Origin: Arthrospiribacter ruber
GTDB lineage: Bacteria; Bacteroidota; Bacteroidia; Cytophagales; Cyclobacteriaceae
NCBI RefSeq assembly: GCF_019343195.1
Contig: NZ_RPHB01000005.1
Coordinates: 124,001 to 188,000 of the forward strand
Reading direction: 5' to 3'
DNA: 64,000 nt
The position numbers and the translations under genes were made by a program. Shown here one piece after another: positions 45,510-54,298 of the stretch. Each line of letters opens with the position of its first letter. The stretch's first letter is position 1. Under the pieces are notes generated by a model. The model was given only the letters and a program-made list of their open reading frames with translations. It had not been told where the DNA came from and ran no database searches.

Positions 45510-46166
45510 TCAGCCACTGACCAATTCTTCAAAATCATCCCTGATATATATCACATTTCTTCCCAGCTCAATCCATTTCTTTTTCTCCAATTGCTTTAAC
45601 AATCTGGAAATCACCTCTCTGGAGGTTCCCAATTCATTGGCTACTTCCTGATGTGTGGTGTGCAGCTCATTGGTTTTTTGTTGTTTCATTTTCATGATAA
45701 TGTACCGCATTAGTCGTTCATCCATCCGCTTAAAAGCAACAGCATCCAAGGCGACAAGCATTTCCTGAAACCTCTTCTGATATGTCATGGCAACGAAATC
45801 TTTCCACTGCTTAAACTGATCCATCCACTCCTCATGTTTGTGAATAGGAACTCCGAGCAATACGGTTTTCTCTTCGGTGACGGCTTTGATTTCACTTGGC
45901 CTACTGGCAGAACAACAGGTAAGAGACAGAGCGCACGTTTCTCCAGGTTCAAGGTAATAGAGAAAAAGTTCTTTACCGTCCTCATCTACGCGAAGAATTT
46001 TAATGGATCCTTCCAAGACAATGGGCACCATCTTTATGAACTTACCGGGTTCTGTAATTATTTTTCCGGGCTGAAACTCATGAAGATTCCCTTCTTCCAT
46101 CAAGGCTTTCAAAAGTGAGGGATCTGTAATCTCAGGCAATGTATTTTTAAGTACTTCTAGGTTCAT
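45510..46166 (-). CDS. Crp/Fnr-family transcriptional regulator
   Basis: 218-residue regulator with a cNMP-binding-like beta barrel (about 20-120) and a C-terminal winged helix (about 150-215; THQEVANELGTSREVISRLLKQLEKKKWIEL). The stretch ETCALSLTCCSASRPSEI carries three cysteines within 8 residues in the barrel, which could bind a metal or respond to redox; the N-terminal FNR cysteine cluster is absent. It lies 90 bases upstream of the DinB/HMGL pair on the same strand and may control it or itself. Confidence 0.88.
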   Translation of the reverse strand: MNLEVLKNTLPEITDPSLLKALMEEGNLHEFQPGKIITEPGKFIKMVPIVLEGSIKILRVDEDGKELFLYYLEPGETCALSLTCCSASRPSEIKAVTEEKTVLLGVPIHKHEEWMDQFKQWKDFVAMTYQKRFQEMLVALDAVAFKRMDERLMRYIIMKMKQQKTNELHTTHQEVANELGTSREVISRLLKQLEKKKWIELGRNVIYIRDDFEELVSG

Positions 46167-46231
46167 TCTTTATGAAATTTTTATAAAAATAATGGGGCAT
46201 TTGACTCAATATAGTAACATAAGTCACAAAG

Positions 46232-46264
46232 AAAAAGGGACAGTCACACAACTGCCCCTTTTTT
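46232..46264 (-). terminator. Intrinsic terminator after the SDR gene
   Basis: Arms AAAAAGGG(A)CAGT and ACTG(C)CCCTTTTTT around a 6-base loop, 20 bases past the SDR stop on the minus strand, with a T-run on either side. It separates the SDR gene from the Crp/Fnr gene downstream. Confidence 0.75.
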
Positions 46265-46283
46265 ACACACCAAACCTACTAAA

Positions 46284-47048
46284 TTAAACACAAAAACCTC
46301 CGTCAATCACATGCACTGCGCCTGTGATAAACCTGCTTCTATCTGATGCAAGAAACAAGGCCAAATCTGCTATTTCTTCATTTTGGGCATATCGCCCCAA
46401 GGGAATCATCTTTTCAAATCCTGACTTTACTTCACTTCCTGCTCCTGGTGCAAAACCCTCCTCCAAAGAACGCATCATCCTGTTATCTACCGGAGATGGA
46501 TGAATGGAATTGACACGGATTTTGGATGGGGCTCCTTCAAGTGCTGCCACTTTCATAACACCTATGGTCGCGTGCTTGCTGGCTGTATAAGCCATCACTT
46601 GTGCAGTTCCTTTTAACCCTGCCACTGAAGAGGTGATGATTACAGCACCTCCACCACTCTGCTGCATGTGAGGAAAGCCGTATTTCAAACCAAGCCATAC
46701 ACCTTTTACATTGATATCCATTACTTTGTCAAACATCTCCTCAGGGTATTCTGTGAGCGGTTTTACAATCCCTTCATAGCCTGCATTGAGAAATAGTATG
46801 TCTATCCTTCCAAATTTGTCTATTGCAAAATCTGTATATGCTTTTACTTCTTCTGCCTTACTGACATCTGCAGCGTAAGTTTGTATTTTTTCATCGGAAA
46901 GATCCTGATTGACTCTTCTTAGGTGTTCCTGATTGAGATCCACCAACAATATTCCGGCTGCACCTTCCTCCAAAAACCTCTTTGCTGTAGCCTCTCCTAT
47001 TCCACCGGCACCACCGGTTATGACTGCATATTTTCCTTTGATTTCCAT
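46284..47048 (-). CDS. Short-chain dehydrogenase/reductase
   Basis: 254-residue classical SDR. The cofactor motif TGGAGGIGEAT (10-20) has an Asp after the second strand (VDLNQEH), which suggests NAD rather than NADP. NAGYEG, the catalytic Ser in ITSSVAG and YTASKHA (Tyr-x-x-x-Lys) are present, and the product ends with the usual GAVHVIDGGF. The substrate is not predictable. It is monocistronic, ended by a terminator and divergent from the stress-protein gene. Confidence 0.92.
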   Translation of the reverse strand: MEIKGKYAVITGGAGGIGEATAKRFLEEGAAGILLVDLNQEHLRRVNQDLSDEKIQTYAADVSKAEEVKAYTDFAIDKFGRIDILFLNAGYEGIVKPLTEYPEEMFDKVMDINVKGVWLGLKYGFPHMQQSGGGAVIITSSVAGLKGTAQVMAYTASKHATIGVMKVAALEGAPSKIRVNSIHPSPVDNRMMRSLEEGFAPGAGSEVKSGFEKMIPLGRYAQNEEIADLALFLASDRSRFITGAVHVIDGGFCV

Positions 47049-47196
47049 TCCAATTTGACTTTGATTGAAAACAAATCTAGAAAGTAACGAGGAGATTTAA
47101 GGGGATAATAATCAAGTTATTAACTGATTTTTATCAGGGTTTGCTTTAGAAAATATGTGGAGCTTTGTAATTCAAGAAAAACAAACAACCCTAGCC

Positions 47197-48024
47197 ATGA
47201 AAAGAATAATTGTTCCCGTAGATTTCTCAGAATATGCTAAAAATGCATTTTTGACTGCCCTTAAAATCGCAGATAAAACCAACAGCAGCATTACCTGTGT
47301 AAATGTGGTAGGTTCTGATCTGGATTGGAAAAATCTGACTGAGAAAAAGAAAAATGAGCATCAAAATATCCTTGACGCTGAGTCAGAAGCCAAAGACAAA
47401 CTAAAAGCCTTTGTTCTGGAATTTAAATCTGGAAATGTACCCGTGGAGACCCTTGTAGAAATAGGGTTTCCAGCCAATGTGATTTTGGATGTTGCATCCC
47501 AACAAAAAGCTGATTTAATAGTGATTGGCGCCTATGGAAAAGGTCATACCCAGGAAAAGTTCCTAGGCTCCAATCTTCAAAAAGTAATGAGAGATGCAGA
47601 ATGCCCGGTATTGGCAGTGAAAAGCCCAATGGATGGTAATTCTTTGAGAAAAATGGCCTTTGCCTCCATGTTTGATGAAGATTCCAGGCCGGCATTTACT
47701 AAGATGAAAACTGTACTTAAAGACTTCAAAACCTCTATTCACTTTCTTTATGTCAATACCCCATCTGATTTCATAAACTCAGCTGATGCAAAAAAACAGA
47801 TGGACAAATATGCCAAAGGATTTGAAGACATGGTCATACACAAGCATATCTACAACCATAAGGAGTCTGAAAATGGTATTGTGGAGTTTGCTGAATCCAA
47901 TAAAATGGGCTTCATAGGAATTGCTTCTACCAATAGGAAAGGAAAAAATGCTTACCTGGTAGGAGTGACAGACACAATTCTGTACAAGTCCAGTTTACCC
48001 GTATTGAGCGTAAAAGTCAATTAA
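47197..48024 (+). CDS. Universal stress protein with two UspA domains
   Basis: 275-residue cytoplasmic protein. The frame opens at 47155, but the ATG at 47197 begins MKRIIVPVDFSEYAKNA, the standard Usp start. The first domain (1-145) ends with LIVIGAYGKGHTQEKFLGSNLQKVMRDAECPVLAVK, with the nucleotide-binding G-2x-G-9x-G pattern. The second domain (about 148-275) is more diverged (IGIASTNRKGKN). It probably binds ATP and aids survival under stress. A strong terminator follows. Confidence 0.9.
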   Translation: MKRIIVPVDFSEYAKNAFLTALKIADKTNSSITCVNVVGSDLDWKNLTEKKKNEHQNILDAESEAKDKLKAFVLEFKSGNVPVETLVEIGFPANVILDVASQQKADLIVIGAYGKGHTQEKFLGSNLQKVMRDAECPVLAVKSPMDGNSLRKMAFASMFDEDSRPAFTKMKTVLKDFKTSIHFLYVNTPSDFINSADAKKQMDKYAKGFEDMVIHKHIYNHKESENGIVEFAESNKMGFIGIASTNRKGKNAYLVGVTDTILYKSSLPVLSVKVN

Positions 48025-48066
48025 TGATCAAATAGAAAAAATTGTTAATCACCCTTCAAAAAACTT

Positions 48067-48100
48067 AAACTACCCTGATTGTTTCAGGGTAGTTTTTTTT
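48067..48100 (+). terminator. Intrinsic terminator of the universal stress protein gene
   Basis: AAACTACCCTG and CAGGGTAGTTT around a 7-base loop, continuing into eight T residues. It lies 43 bases past the stop. Confidence 0.9.
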
Positions 48101-48123
48101 GGTGGAACAACCATTATTTACAA

Positions 48124-48251
48124 CATGATTATCCGCTTACTTACCAGTAGAACCTAAATAATGGAACAAACCTGTAATTTATAGCCAATATCTATTAGTA
48201 TCGGATTTATATAGGCCCTGATTTAAATTGGTAGTGGTATAATTGCGGATA
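48124..48251. repeat. Dispersed non-coding repeat, copy 2 (short form, about 128 bp)
   Basis: Starts ACATGATTATCCGCTTAC and ends GTGGTATAATTGCGGATA. It is highly similar to 23273-23434 over the whole length except for the absent 33 bases, whose loss leaves a single CCAATAT. Its ends form a 7-bp inverted repeat, TATCCGC (48130-48136) and GCGGATA (48245-48251). It lies between the Usp terminator and the TPR gene. Confidence 0.8.
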
Positions 48252-48274
48252 TCCATGTTTTACAATACCCTCAT

Positions 48275-49063
48275 TCATTTCCCACATCTTTCCAACCACA
48301 TTTTGGCATACCAACTGCCCTTGTTGGCGGCATCTTGTAAATCTTGGCAGCCACTTGGATCATTGGCGTTAATCTTGGCATTTCCCCTCCTTGCAAGGGC
48401 TTCCACATGGTCAGGCTTGGCTTTTAAGACTTCATCGAAGTCCTCCACTGCCCAAGTAGAGTGTCCGACAAGCATCCTGACTATCCCGCGATTGTAAAGT
48501 GCAGATAGGTTATCGGGATCATATTTCAAACTCATATTAAATGAACCTGCCGCACCAAGCAGGTCACCCTTTTGAGTTCTTGCCATTCCCTGATAGTAAT
48601 ATACCCGTGCGTCTTCAGGCTCCAATCTCTTGGCAATATCAAAAAACTCGTCTGCCTGACGAAATCGCCTGTTTTTGATCAGTGACCTCCCTAACAGAAA
48701 AATAATTTCGAAGTCCTCAGGATCTTTTTGTGCTGCCCTCAAAAAATAAATTTCTGCATTGACATAATCCTCCATCTTCCAATACAGTTTTCCGATACCC
48801 CCATAAGCCTGGGCATAGTGAGGATCCAACCTTAAAATAGCCTCGTAATCCTGCTTGGCACTCACAAAATCTTCCAACTCCTCAAAGGACCGCGCCCTCA
48901 TATGTAGGGCTTTGATATCTGTAACATTGATGAAAAGCGCTTTGGAAAACTGTGAGACGGCTTTTTCATAATCCTGCTTCTGAAAATAGTATTCCCCCTC
49001 AGTATAGGATCCAAAACAGGAGGAAAGAAAAATCAACGATACGAACACATATAGGTACTTCAT
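48275..49063 (-). CDS. TPR-repeat lipoprotein
   Basis: 262-residue protein with lipobox LSSC (Cys16) and about six tandem tetratricopeptide repeats from residue 20 to the end (for example EGEYYFQKQDYEKAVSQFSKAL, DYEAILRLDPHYAQAYGGIGKLY, YYYQGMARTQKGDLLGAAGSF). TPR arrays bind partner proteins. As a lipoprotein it probably works on the periplasmic face of a membrane, perhaps in assembly of an envelope complex. No functional partner is encoded beside it. Confidence 0.88.
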   Translation of the reverse strand: MKYLYVFVSLIFLSSCFGSYTEGEYYFQKQDYEKAVSQFSKALFINVTDIKALHMRARSFEELEDFVSAKQDYEAILRLDPHYAQAYGGIGKLYWKMEDYVNAEIYFLRAAQKDPEDFEIIFLLGRSLIKNRRFRQADEFFDIAKRLEPEDARVYYYQGMARTQKGDLLGAAGSFNMSLKYDPDNLSALYNRGIVRMLVGHSTWAVEDFDEVLKAKPDHVEALARRGNAKINANDPSGCQDLQDAANKGSWYAKMWLERCGK

Positions 49064-49198
49064 TCTTTTTCAAGACTTTATTCAAAACTAATAAAATAAA
49101 ACTAAAAAACTTACATGATTTCAGATTTTTTGATCTGTAGCCAAATCCAATCTGAAAAATGGGATCGTATATCTTTTTGAACCAAAACAAATATTGTC

Positions 49199-49624
49199 AT
49201 GATTAAAAGAATTCTACTCGGAGCGATCTTCCTGATGTTGTTTTTGATAGGAACACTGGCCGTGCACATTTATATGGTAACGAAACCTAAAAGCGGAGCT
49301 ATACCATCTCTTACAATGAGCAGATTTGATTTCCCCAGCTCTTTAGAGGAAACTACCGGTGAATCAATCAAGGAATTTTTGAAAAACCAAGAAGGAATAA
49401 AGGATGTTAGGGTCAATTTTTCTAACGGACACGTCATATGTCTTTATGACCGCCAAAAGCACTCACCTCATGACCTTGTCCTGGCTATCAATAATGAACT
49501 GATGCAGGAAGCAAGTCTTTATCAACCTTCAGATGAAATGTTAGCCCAAAGCTGCCCAGCAATAGATAAAAATTCACTGACTTATAAGCTGGGAGCATTT
49601 TTCCAGAAGTCCTTTCACAATTAA
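49199..49624 (+). CDS. Membrane-anchored HMA-like small protein upstream of the tandem-globin lipoprotein
   Basis: 141 residues: one N-terminal membrane helix (about 5-27), then a segment (about 45-105) whose pattern SLEETTGESIKEFLKNQEGI-KDVRVNFSNG-HVICLYD resembles the heavy-metal-associated ferredoxin fold. The CxxC metal motif is absent. A C-terminal tail has SCPAIDKNSLTYKLGAFFQ (Cys119). It is likely periplasmic. The globin-like gene starts 22 bases after its stop, so the two form an operon and probably act together. The exact function is unknown. Confidence 0.7.
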   Translation: MIKRILLGAIFLMLFLIGTLAVHIYMVTKPKSGAIPSLTMSRFDFPSSLEETTGESIKEFLKNQEGIKDVRVNFSNGHVICLYDRQKHSPHDLVLAINNELMQEASLYQPSDEMLAQSCPAIDKNSLTYKLGAFFQKSFHN

Positions 49625-49646
49625 ATTTAATTTAAACTACACAATC

Positions 49647-50729
49647 ATGAAAAAGACCAATCTATGGCTGATGGCAGCCTTACTCATGTTCACCTTTGGC
49701 GTAATGTCCTGTGATCGGGACGATACTCCTGAACCTCCGATGACTGATGATCCGGATGATTCCTTTTATGCTACTGCTCTTGGAGGAGAAACTATGGTCC
49801 AAGATCCCCTGAATTCAGGAAATATGATAGAACAGGGAATTCTGAATCTAAGAACTGTAGTAATCAATACAGTGACAACTATTGCAACCAACGAAGGAGG
49901 AACATACGATGATTTGCAACCCTACTTCTCCGTACTTCTTGCAGAAGTGGGAAGAGATGAAACTTCCGGACTAAATATGCTGGTAATGGATTTTACTGAA
50001 TTTTTGGCAGAAGCTACAGGTGCCAGAAATTTTGAATATACAGGCCTAAACATGGAAGCGGCCCATGACCCTGCCAGAAATTCCAGGATGAATGGTCTGA
50101 TCAACAACGCAGATTATGATTTGTTTGTCCAAGCTGTAGTGGAAGGTGCGGCTCAAGCTGGCATCACGTCCAATGAAGTATTAGGACCTGTAGGCGATCT
50201 TTTGGAATCTGTAAGAGAACCAATCGTCCAAAGAGCTGATGGAGAAATGCTCGACCTTTATACCAGACTGGGCGGTTCGGGTCTTGTTGCGGACCCTGAT
50301 AATGAAGGTCAATTGATAGAAGCCGGTTATATCCCATTGAGAGCTGTTGTGACAGAAACAGTTTTGGTAATTGCTACCAATGAGGGTGGAACATATGATA
50401 ATCTCCTTCCCTACTTTTCAGTTCTTTTGGCAGAAGTGGGTGCCAATGACTTTACAGGGTTCAATGCTCTTGTAGGTGATTTTAGTGATTTTCTTGCCGC
50501 CAACATCGGTTCACAAAATATAGAATATACAGGTCTCAATATGGTGGACGCGCACAATCCAGCTGTAAATTCCAGAATGACTGGATTGGTGACAGAAGCG
50601 GATTATGACTTATTTGTACAGGCAGTAGTAGAAGCTGCTGTAAACCTGAGTGTACCAGAATCCGTGATCAACGAATTTGGGGGATTGTTGCTCAGTGATG
50701 GATTGAGAAGTGCAGTAGTGCAAGGTTAA
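49647..50729 (+). CDS. Lipoprotein with two tandem group-1 truncated-hemoglobin-like domains
   Basis: 360-residue exported lipoprotein (Cys22 after VMS). Two homologous halves, about 39-196 and 203-359, each follow the truncated-globin order: (L)YxxLGG, then PYF near the CD corner, then EYTGLNMxxAH carrying the proximal-type His (His140 and His303), then ADYDLFVQAVVEAA and a helix ending R(E/S)xxVQ. Group-1 globins read LYERLGG, YTGRDMxxAH and so on, so the match covers several helices. An insert (NEGGTYD(D/N)L) replaces the usual ADP turn between helices B and C, and the B10 Tyr is not obvious. It may bind heme, NO or O2 at the cell surface. Whether heme is bound is untested. Confidence 0.75.
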   Translation: MKKTNLWLMAALLMFTFGVMSCDRDDTPEPPMTDDPDDSFYATALGGETMVQDPLNSGNMIEQGILNLRTVVINTVTTIATNEGGTYDDLQPYFSVLLAEVGRDETSGLNMLVMDFTEFLAEATGARNFEYTGLNMEAAHDPARNSRMNGLINNADYDLFVQAVVEGAAQAGITSNEVLGPVGDLLESVREPIVQRADGEMLDLYTRLGGSGLVADPDNEGQLIEAGYIPLRAVVTETVLVIATNEGGTYDNLLPYFSVLLAEVGANDFTGFNALVGDFSDFLAANIGSQNIEYTGLNMVDAHNPAVNSRMTGLVTEADYDLFVQAVVEAAVNLSVPESVINEFGGLLLSDGLRSAVVQG

Positions 50730-50747
50730 ACAAGTGCTCTATATATC

Positions 50748-50785
50748 AAAAAAGGAGAATCCAGTTTGGACTCTCCTTTTTTTTT
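50748..50785. terminator. Bidirectional terminator between the globin lipoprotein gene and hisB
   Basis: AAAAAAGGAGAATCC and GGACTCTCCTTTTTTTTT around a 5-base loop (one mismatch). It ends the plus-strand globin unit and touches the hisB stop codon, so it may also end the his transcript. Confidence 0.8.
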
Positions 50786-51879
50786 CACAAAACACCCTTT
50801 GTACTAGGGAGTTGGTTCAATGCATTTAAATCTCTTTTTACAGCCATTTTGATAGCCCTTGCCAAGCCTTTAAATATGGCTTCGATTTTATGATGTTCGT
50901 TATTGCCCTCAGCTTTGATGTTTAGGTTGCATTTCGCCGTATCACTGAATGACTTAAAGAAATGAAAGAACATCTCTGTAGGCATGTCCCCTATTTTTTC
51001 CCTTTTGAATTCCGCCTCCCACATCATCCAAGGCCTTCCTCCAAAATCAATCGCTACCTGAGCCAGCACATCATCCATGGGTAAAAGGAATCCATATCGC
51101 GAAATCCCCTTTTTATCTCCAAGTGCTTTGAGGTAGGCTTCTCCCAAAGCCAAGGCAGTATCTTCAATGGTATGGTGCTCATCGATGTGCAGGTCTCCCT
51201 TTACTTCGATAACCAAATCCACTCCCCCATGCTTGCCCAGCTGTTCCAGCATATGGTCAAAGAAAGGCAGTCCAGTATAAATCTCACATTTTCCGGTTCC
51301 ATCAAGATTGACGATAATATGAATGTCCGTCTCTGAGGTTTTTCTACGCACCTCTCCTATTCTTTCGGGCATTTTCAGCCTCTGATAAATTTCATCCCAG
51401 TCTGTAGTACACAAATCCGCTTCCAAAATACCTTCCCCGATAAAGATGGACTTGCAGCGCAGGTTTTTGGCCAATTGCACATCGGTTTTTCTATCTCCGA
51501 TCACATAGGAATTGGCCATATCATACTCCCCATTCAAGTAACCTTGAAGCATGTCAATTCCAGGCTTTCTGGTAGGGAGATTTTCATGTTCAAATGACTT
51601 GTCGATATGGATGGCAGAGAAGATGATCCCTTCATTCTCTAAGGTTTTGAGCATTTTATACTGTGCCGGCCAAAAGTCTGCCTCAGGAAAAGAGTCTGTG
51701 CCTAGGCCATCTTGATTGGTGACCATTACCAACTCATAGTCAGTTTCTTCTGCTATCTTTCTTAAATTGGAAATTGCTTTGGGTACAAACTCCAATTTCT
51801 CCAGACTGTCCACTTGAAAGTCCGTAGGAGGCTCTTTGATAATGGTACCATCTCTGTCGATAAACAATACTTTCTTCAT
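50785..51879 (-). CDS. hisB: Bifunctional histidinol-phosphatase / imidazoleglycerol-phosphate dehydratase
   Basis: 364-residue fusion carrying two steps of histidine synthesis. The N-terminal HAD phosphatase (1-165) starts [13 protein letters not shown] with the nucleophilic Asp and has [11 protein letters not shown] and [15 protein letters not shown]. The C-terminal dehydratase (about 175-364) has the metal-binding motifs [27 protein letters not shown], and [16 protein letters not shown]. This fusion is the enterobacterial/Bacteroidota form. It is the last gene of the local his cluster, 10 bases after hisC. Confidence 0.96.
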   Translation of the reverse strand: MKKVLFIDRDGTIIKEPPTDFQVDSLEKLEFVPKAISNLRKIAEETDYELVMVTNQDGLGTDSFPEADFWPAQYKMLKTLENEGIIFSAIHIDKSFEHENLPTRKPGIDMLQGYLNGEYDMANSYVIGDRKTDVQLAKNLRCKSIFIGEGILEADLCTTDWDEIYQRLKMPERIGEVRRKTSETDIHIIVNLDGTGKCEIYTGLPFFDHMLEQLGKHGGVDLVIEVKGDLHIDEHHTIEDTALALGEAYLKALGDKKGISRYGFLLPMDDVLAQVAIDFGGRPWMMWEAEFKREKIGDMPTEMFFHFFKSFSDTAKCNLNIKAEGNNEHHKIEAIFKGLARAIKMAVKRDLNALNQLPSTKGVL

Positions 51880-51889
51880 AAAAATGAGG

Positions 51890-52951
51890 TTATAAACGGT
51901 TTGATTGATATGTGTTCAAAGCTTCAAGCAAGGCATTATTCTCTACTCTCGTTCCCAGAGAAATGCGTAAGCAGTCCTCACAAAGTTCTACCTTAGAACG
52001 GTCCCTTAAAATGATCATTTGATTGATCAAAAACTCATAGACATCTCTGGCCTTCTTCATCTTCACCAAAAGAAAATTGGCATGGGAAGGATAGATTTTT
52101 TTCACAAAAACAAATTGAGATAACTTATTTTCCAGAAATACCTTCTCTTCAAATACTTGGTGAACAAGGTCATGGATTTTTTCAGCCTTTTGAAGTGAAT
52201 CCAATACTTTCTGCTGGGTAAGTCCCGATATGTTGTAAGGAGGCTTTATCAGATTGAGGATGCGGATAATTTCTTCCGAAGCATAAGCCATTCCTATACG
52301 GAGATTGGCAAGTCCCCATGCTTTGGAAAATGTCTGCATGACAAGCAGGTTGGGAAATTTATCCAACTCTGTAGTAAAACTCGGCTCATCCGAAAAATCG
52401 ATGTATGCTTCATCAACCACTACCAATCCGTTAAATTCAGAAAGGATCTGTCTGATTTGATTGCGGTCCATTTTATTCCCACTTGGATTGTTTGGCGAGC
52501 AGATGAATATGACTTTACTGTTGGCATCTACTGCATTCAGTATTTCATCAGGCTTAAGTTGAAAGTCCTCGGTCAAAGGGACTTTTTTGATCTCTACATC
52601 ATTGATGCTTGCGGATACTTCATACATTCCATAAGTCGGGGGCAAAAGGATAATATTGTCTTTTCCCGGTGTACAAAATGCCCTCATCAAAAGGTCAATA
52701 GCCTCATCACTTCCATTTCCCAAAAAGATCTGGGATGGTTTTACCCCCTTGATATCAGCTAGTCTTTCTTTAATATCGGCCTGATAGGGATCCGGATACC
52801 TATTAAAGCTCTCCCCTGTAAGCGCACCATAAGGATTCTCATTGGCATCCAAAAACACCCCGATCTTTCCCGAATATTCATCACGGGCTGAAGAATAGGG
52901 TTTAATGCCCAAAATATGGGGTCTTAATAGTTTTTTCAGGTCAAAGTCCAT
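51890..52951 (-). CDS. hisC: Histidinol-phosphate aminotransferase
   Basis: 353-residue PLP-dependent class-I/II aminotransferase converting imidazole-acetol phosphate to histidinol phosphate. It has [25 protein letters not shown] (PLP phosphate site), [19 protein letters not shown] (Asp bonded to the pyridine N) and the Schiff-base Lys in [14 protein letters not shown]. It sits 2 bases after hisD and 10 before hisB in a tight operon. Confidence 0.96.
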   Translation of the reverse strand: MDFDLKKLLRPHILGIKPYSSARDEYSGKIGVFLDANENPYGALTGESFNRYPDPYQADIKERLADIKGVKPSQIFLGNGSDEAIDLLMRAFCTPGKDNIILLPPTYGMYEVSASINDVEIKKVPLTEDFQLKPDEILNAVDANSKVIFICSPNNPSGNKMDRNQIRQILSEFNGLVVVDEAYIDFSDEPSFTTELDKFPNLLVMQTFSKAWGLANLRIGMAYASEEIIRILNLIKPPYNISGLTQQKVLDSLQKAEKIHDLVHQVFEEKVFLENKLSQFVFVKKIYPSHANFLLVKMKKARDVYEFLINQMIILRDRSKVELCEDCLRISLGTRVENNALLEALNTYQSNRL

Positions 52952-52953
52952 TT

Positions 52954-54243
52954 TCAGTTATCTTCTAAATATTTCAACCTGAGGCTAACAGCATTTTTGT
53001 GTGCTTCCAGTAATTCATTAGCCGCCATGATTTCTATGGTCGGTCCTAGACTTTTGATACCTTCTTCTGTAATCTTTTGGTAGGTGATCTTTTTTACAAA
53101 ACTATCTAATGAAACCCCAGAATAGCTTTTGGCATAGCCATAAGTAGGCAAGGTGTGGTTGGTACCGGAGGCATAGTCTCCAGCAGATTCAGGGGTATAA
53201 TTCCCTATAAATACAGACCCCGCATTGACGATACGGGAAACCACCTCTTCTTCATTACTTACACAAATAATCAAATGCTCTGGAGCATAATCGTTGATCA
53301 GCTGTATGGCTTTTTCCTCATTTCCAATGATTACAGTAACAGAATTTTCCAAAGCCCTTTTTGCAATCTCCTTTCGTGGAAGTTCAGCCAATTGCTTTTC
53401 CAATTCCTTTTCTACTTTTTCGGCCACCTTTTCAGTACTTGCCACCAATATAACCTGTGAATCCACTCCATGTTCGGCCTGAGAAAGTAGGTCCGCTGCT
53501 ACAAATGCAGGCACTGCCGAGCTGTCCGCGTAGACCAAAACTTCTGATGGTCCGGCCGGCATGTCGATGGATACTCCCTTTTTTACTGCAAGCTGTTTGG
53601 CAGCTGTTACATATTGGTTGCCCGGTCCGAAAATCTTGTCCACCTTGGGAACTGACTCTGTCCCATAAGTCAATGCTGCTATTGCCTGGGCCCCTCCGGC
53701 TTTGACAATTTTATCTATTCCAATAAGATCAGCCGTATAAAGGATAGCAGGGTGGATATTGCCTTCTTTGTCCGGTGGGGTACAAAGCACAATCTCTTCG
53801 CATCCTGCTATATTGGCCGGAATGCCCAGCATCAGGACGGTGGAAAATAAAGGGGCAGTGCCACCTGGAATATAAAGACCTACCTTTTGAATGGCAATAG
53901 ATTTTCTCATACAGGTCACCCCAGGCATCACTTCCAGGCTTAGCTCTTCCTGAACCTGAGCTTCATGAAACTTTTTGATGTTCTCTTTGGCCAGAAGAAT
54001 AGCCTCCTTTAGTTCGTTGGAGACCAATTCTTTGGCTTTGCGCACCTCTTCGACACTGACCATGAGCTTGTCTATCTGTACATGGTCGTATTCCAGCGCA
54101 AATTTAATCAGGGCTTTGTCTCCTAGCCTCTTGACTTTGCGCATGATAGGTTTTACTATCTTCTCTATATCCTTGGTTTTCTGAACAGGTCTTTTCAGTG
54201 CCTTTTTCCATTCAGATTTGGTCGGATTCAAAATTGTTTTCAT
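52954..54243 (-). CDS. hisD: Histidinol dehydrogenase
   Basis: 429-residue zinc enzyme that makes the last two NAD-dependent oxidations to histidine. It has VGLYIPGGTAPLFSTVLM (NAD-contacting), GPGNQYVTAAKQ, DMPAGPSEVLV, LLSQAEHGVDSQVILV (zinc-ligand Gln and His), and APEHL near the C-terminus. All conserved catalytic segments are present. It follows hisG by 55 bases and precedes hisC by 2. Confidence 0.97.
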   Translation of the reverse strand: MKTILNPTKSEWKKALKRPVQKTKDIEKIVKPIMRKVKRLGDKALIKFALEYDHVQIDKLMVSVEEVRKAKELVSNELKEAILLAKENIKKFHEAQVQEELSLEVMPGVTCMRKSIAIQKVGLYIPGGTAPLFSTVLMLGIPANIAGCEEIVLCTPPDKEGNIHPAILYTADLIGIDKIVKAGGAQAIAALTYGTESVPKVDKIFGPGNQYVTAAKQLAVKKGVSIDMPAGPSEVLVYADSSAVPAFVAADLLSQAEHGVDSQVILVASTEKVAEKVEKELEKQLAELPRKEIAKRALENSVTVIIGNEEKAIQLINDYAPEHLIICVSNEEEVVSRIVNAGSVFIGNYTPESAGDYASGTNHTLPTYGYAKSYSGVSLDSFVKKITYQKITEEGIKSLGPTIEIMAANELLEAHKNAVSLRLKYLEDN

Positions 54244-54298
54244 AATGATTCATTAAATGATTAATGACAATGGTCCATAGCTACTGCCAATGTGGCAA

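Noticed and set aside
49105-49160. Possible third copy of the dispersed repeat (ttacatgatt and tagccaa nearby)
   Set aside because: Only two short words match and the rest does not align, so I treat it as chance.
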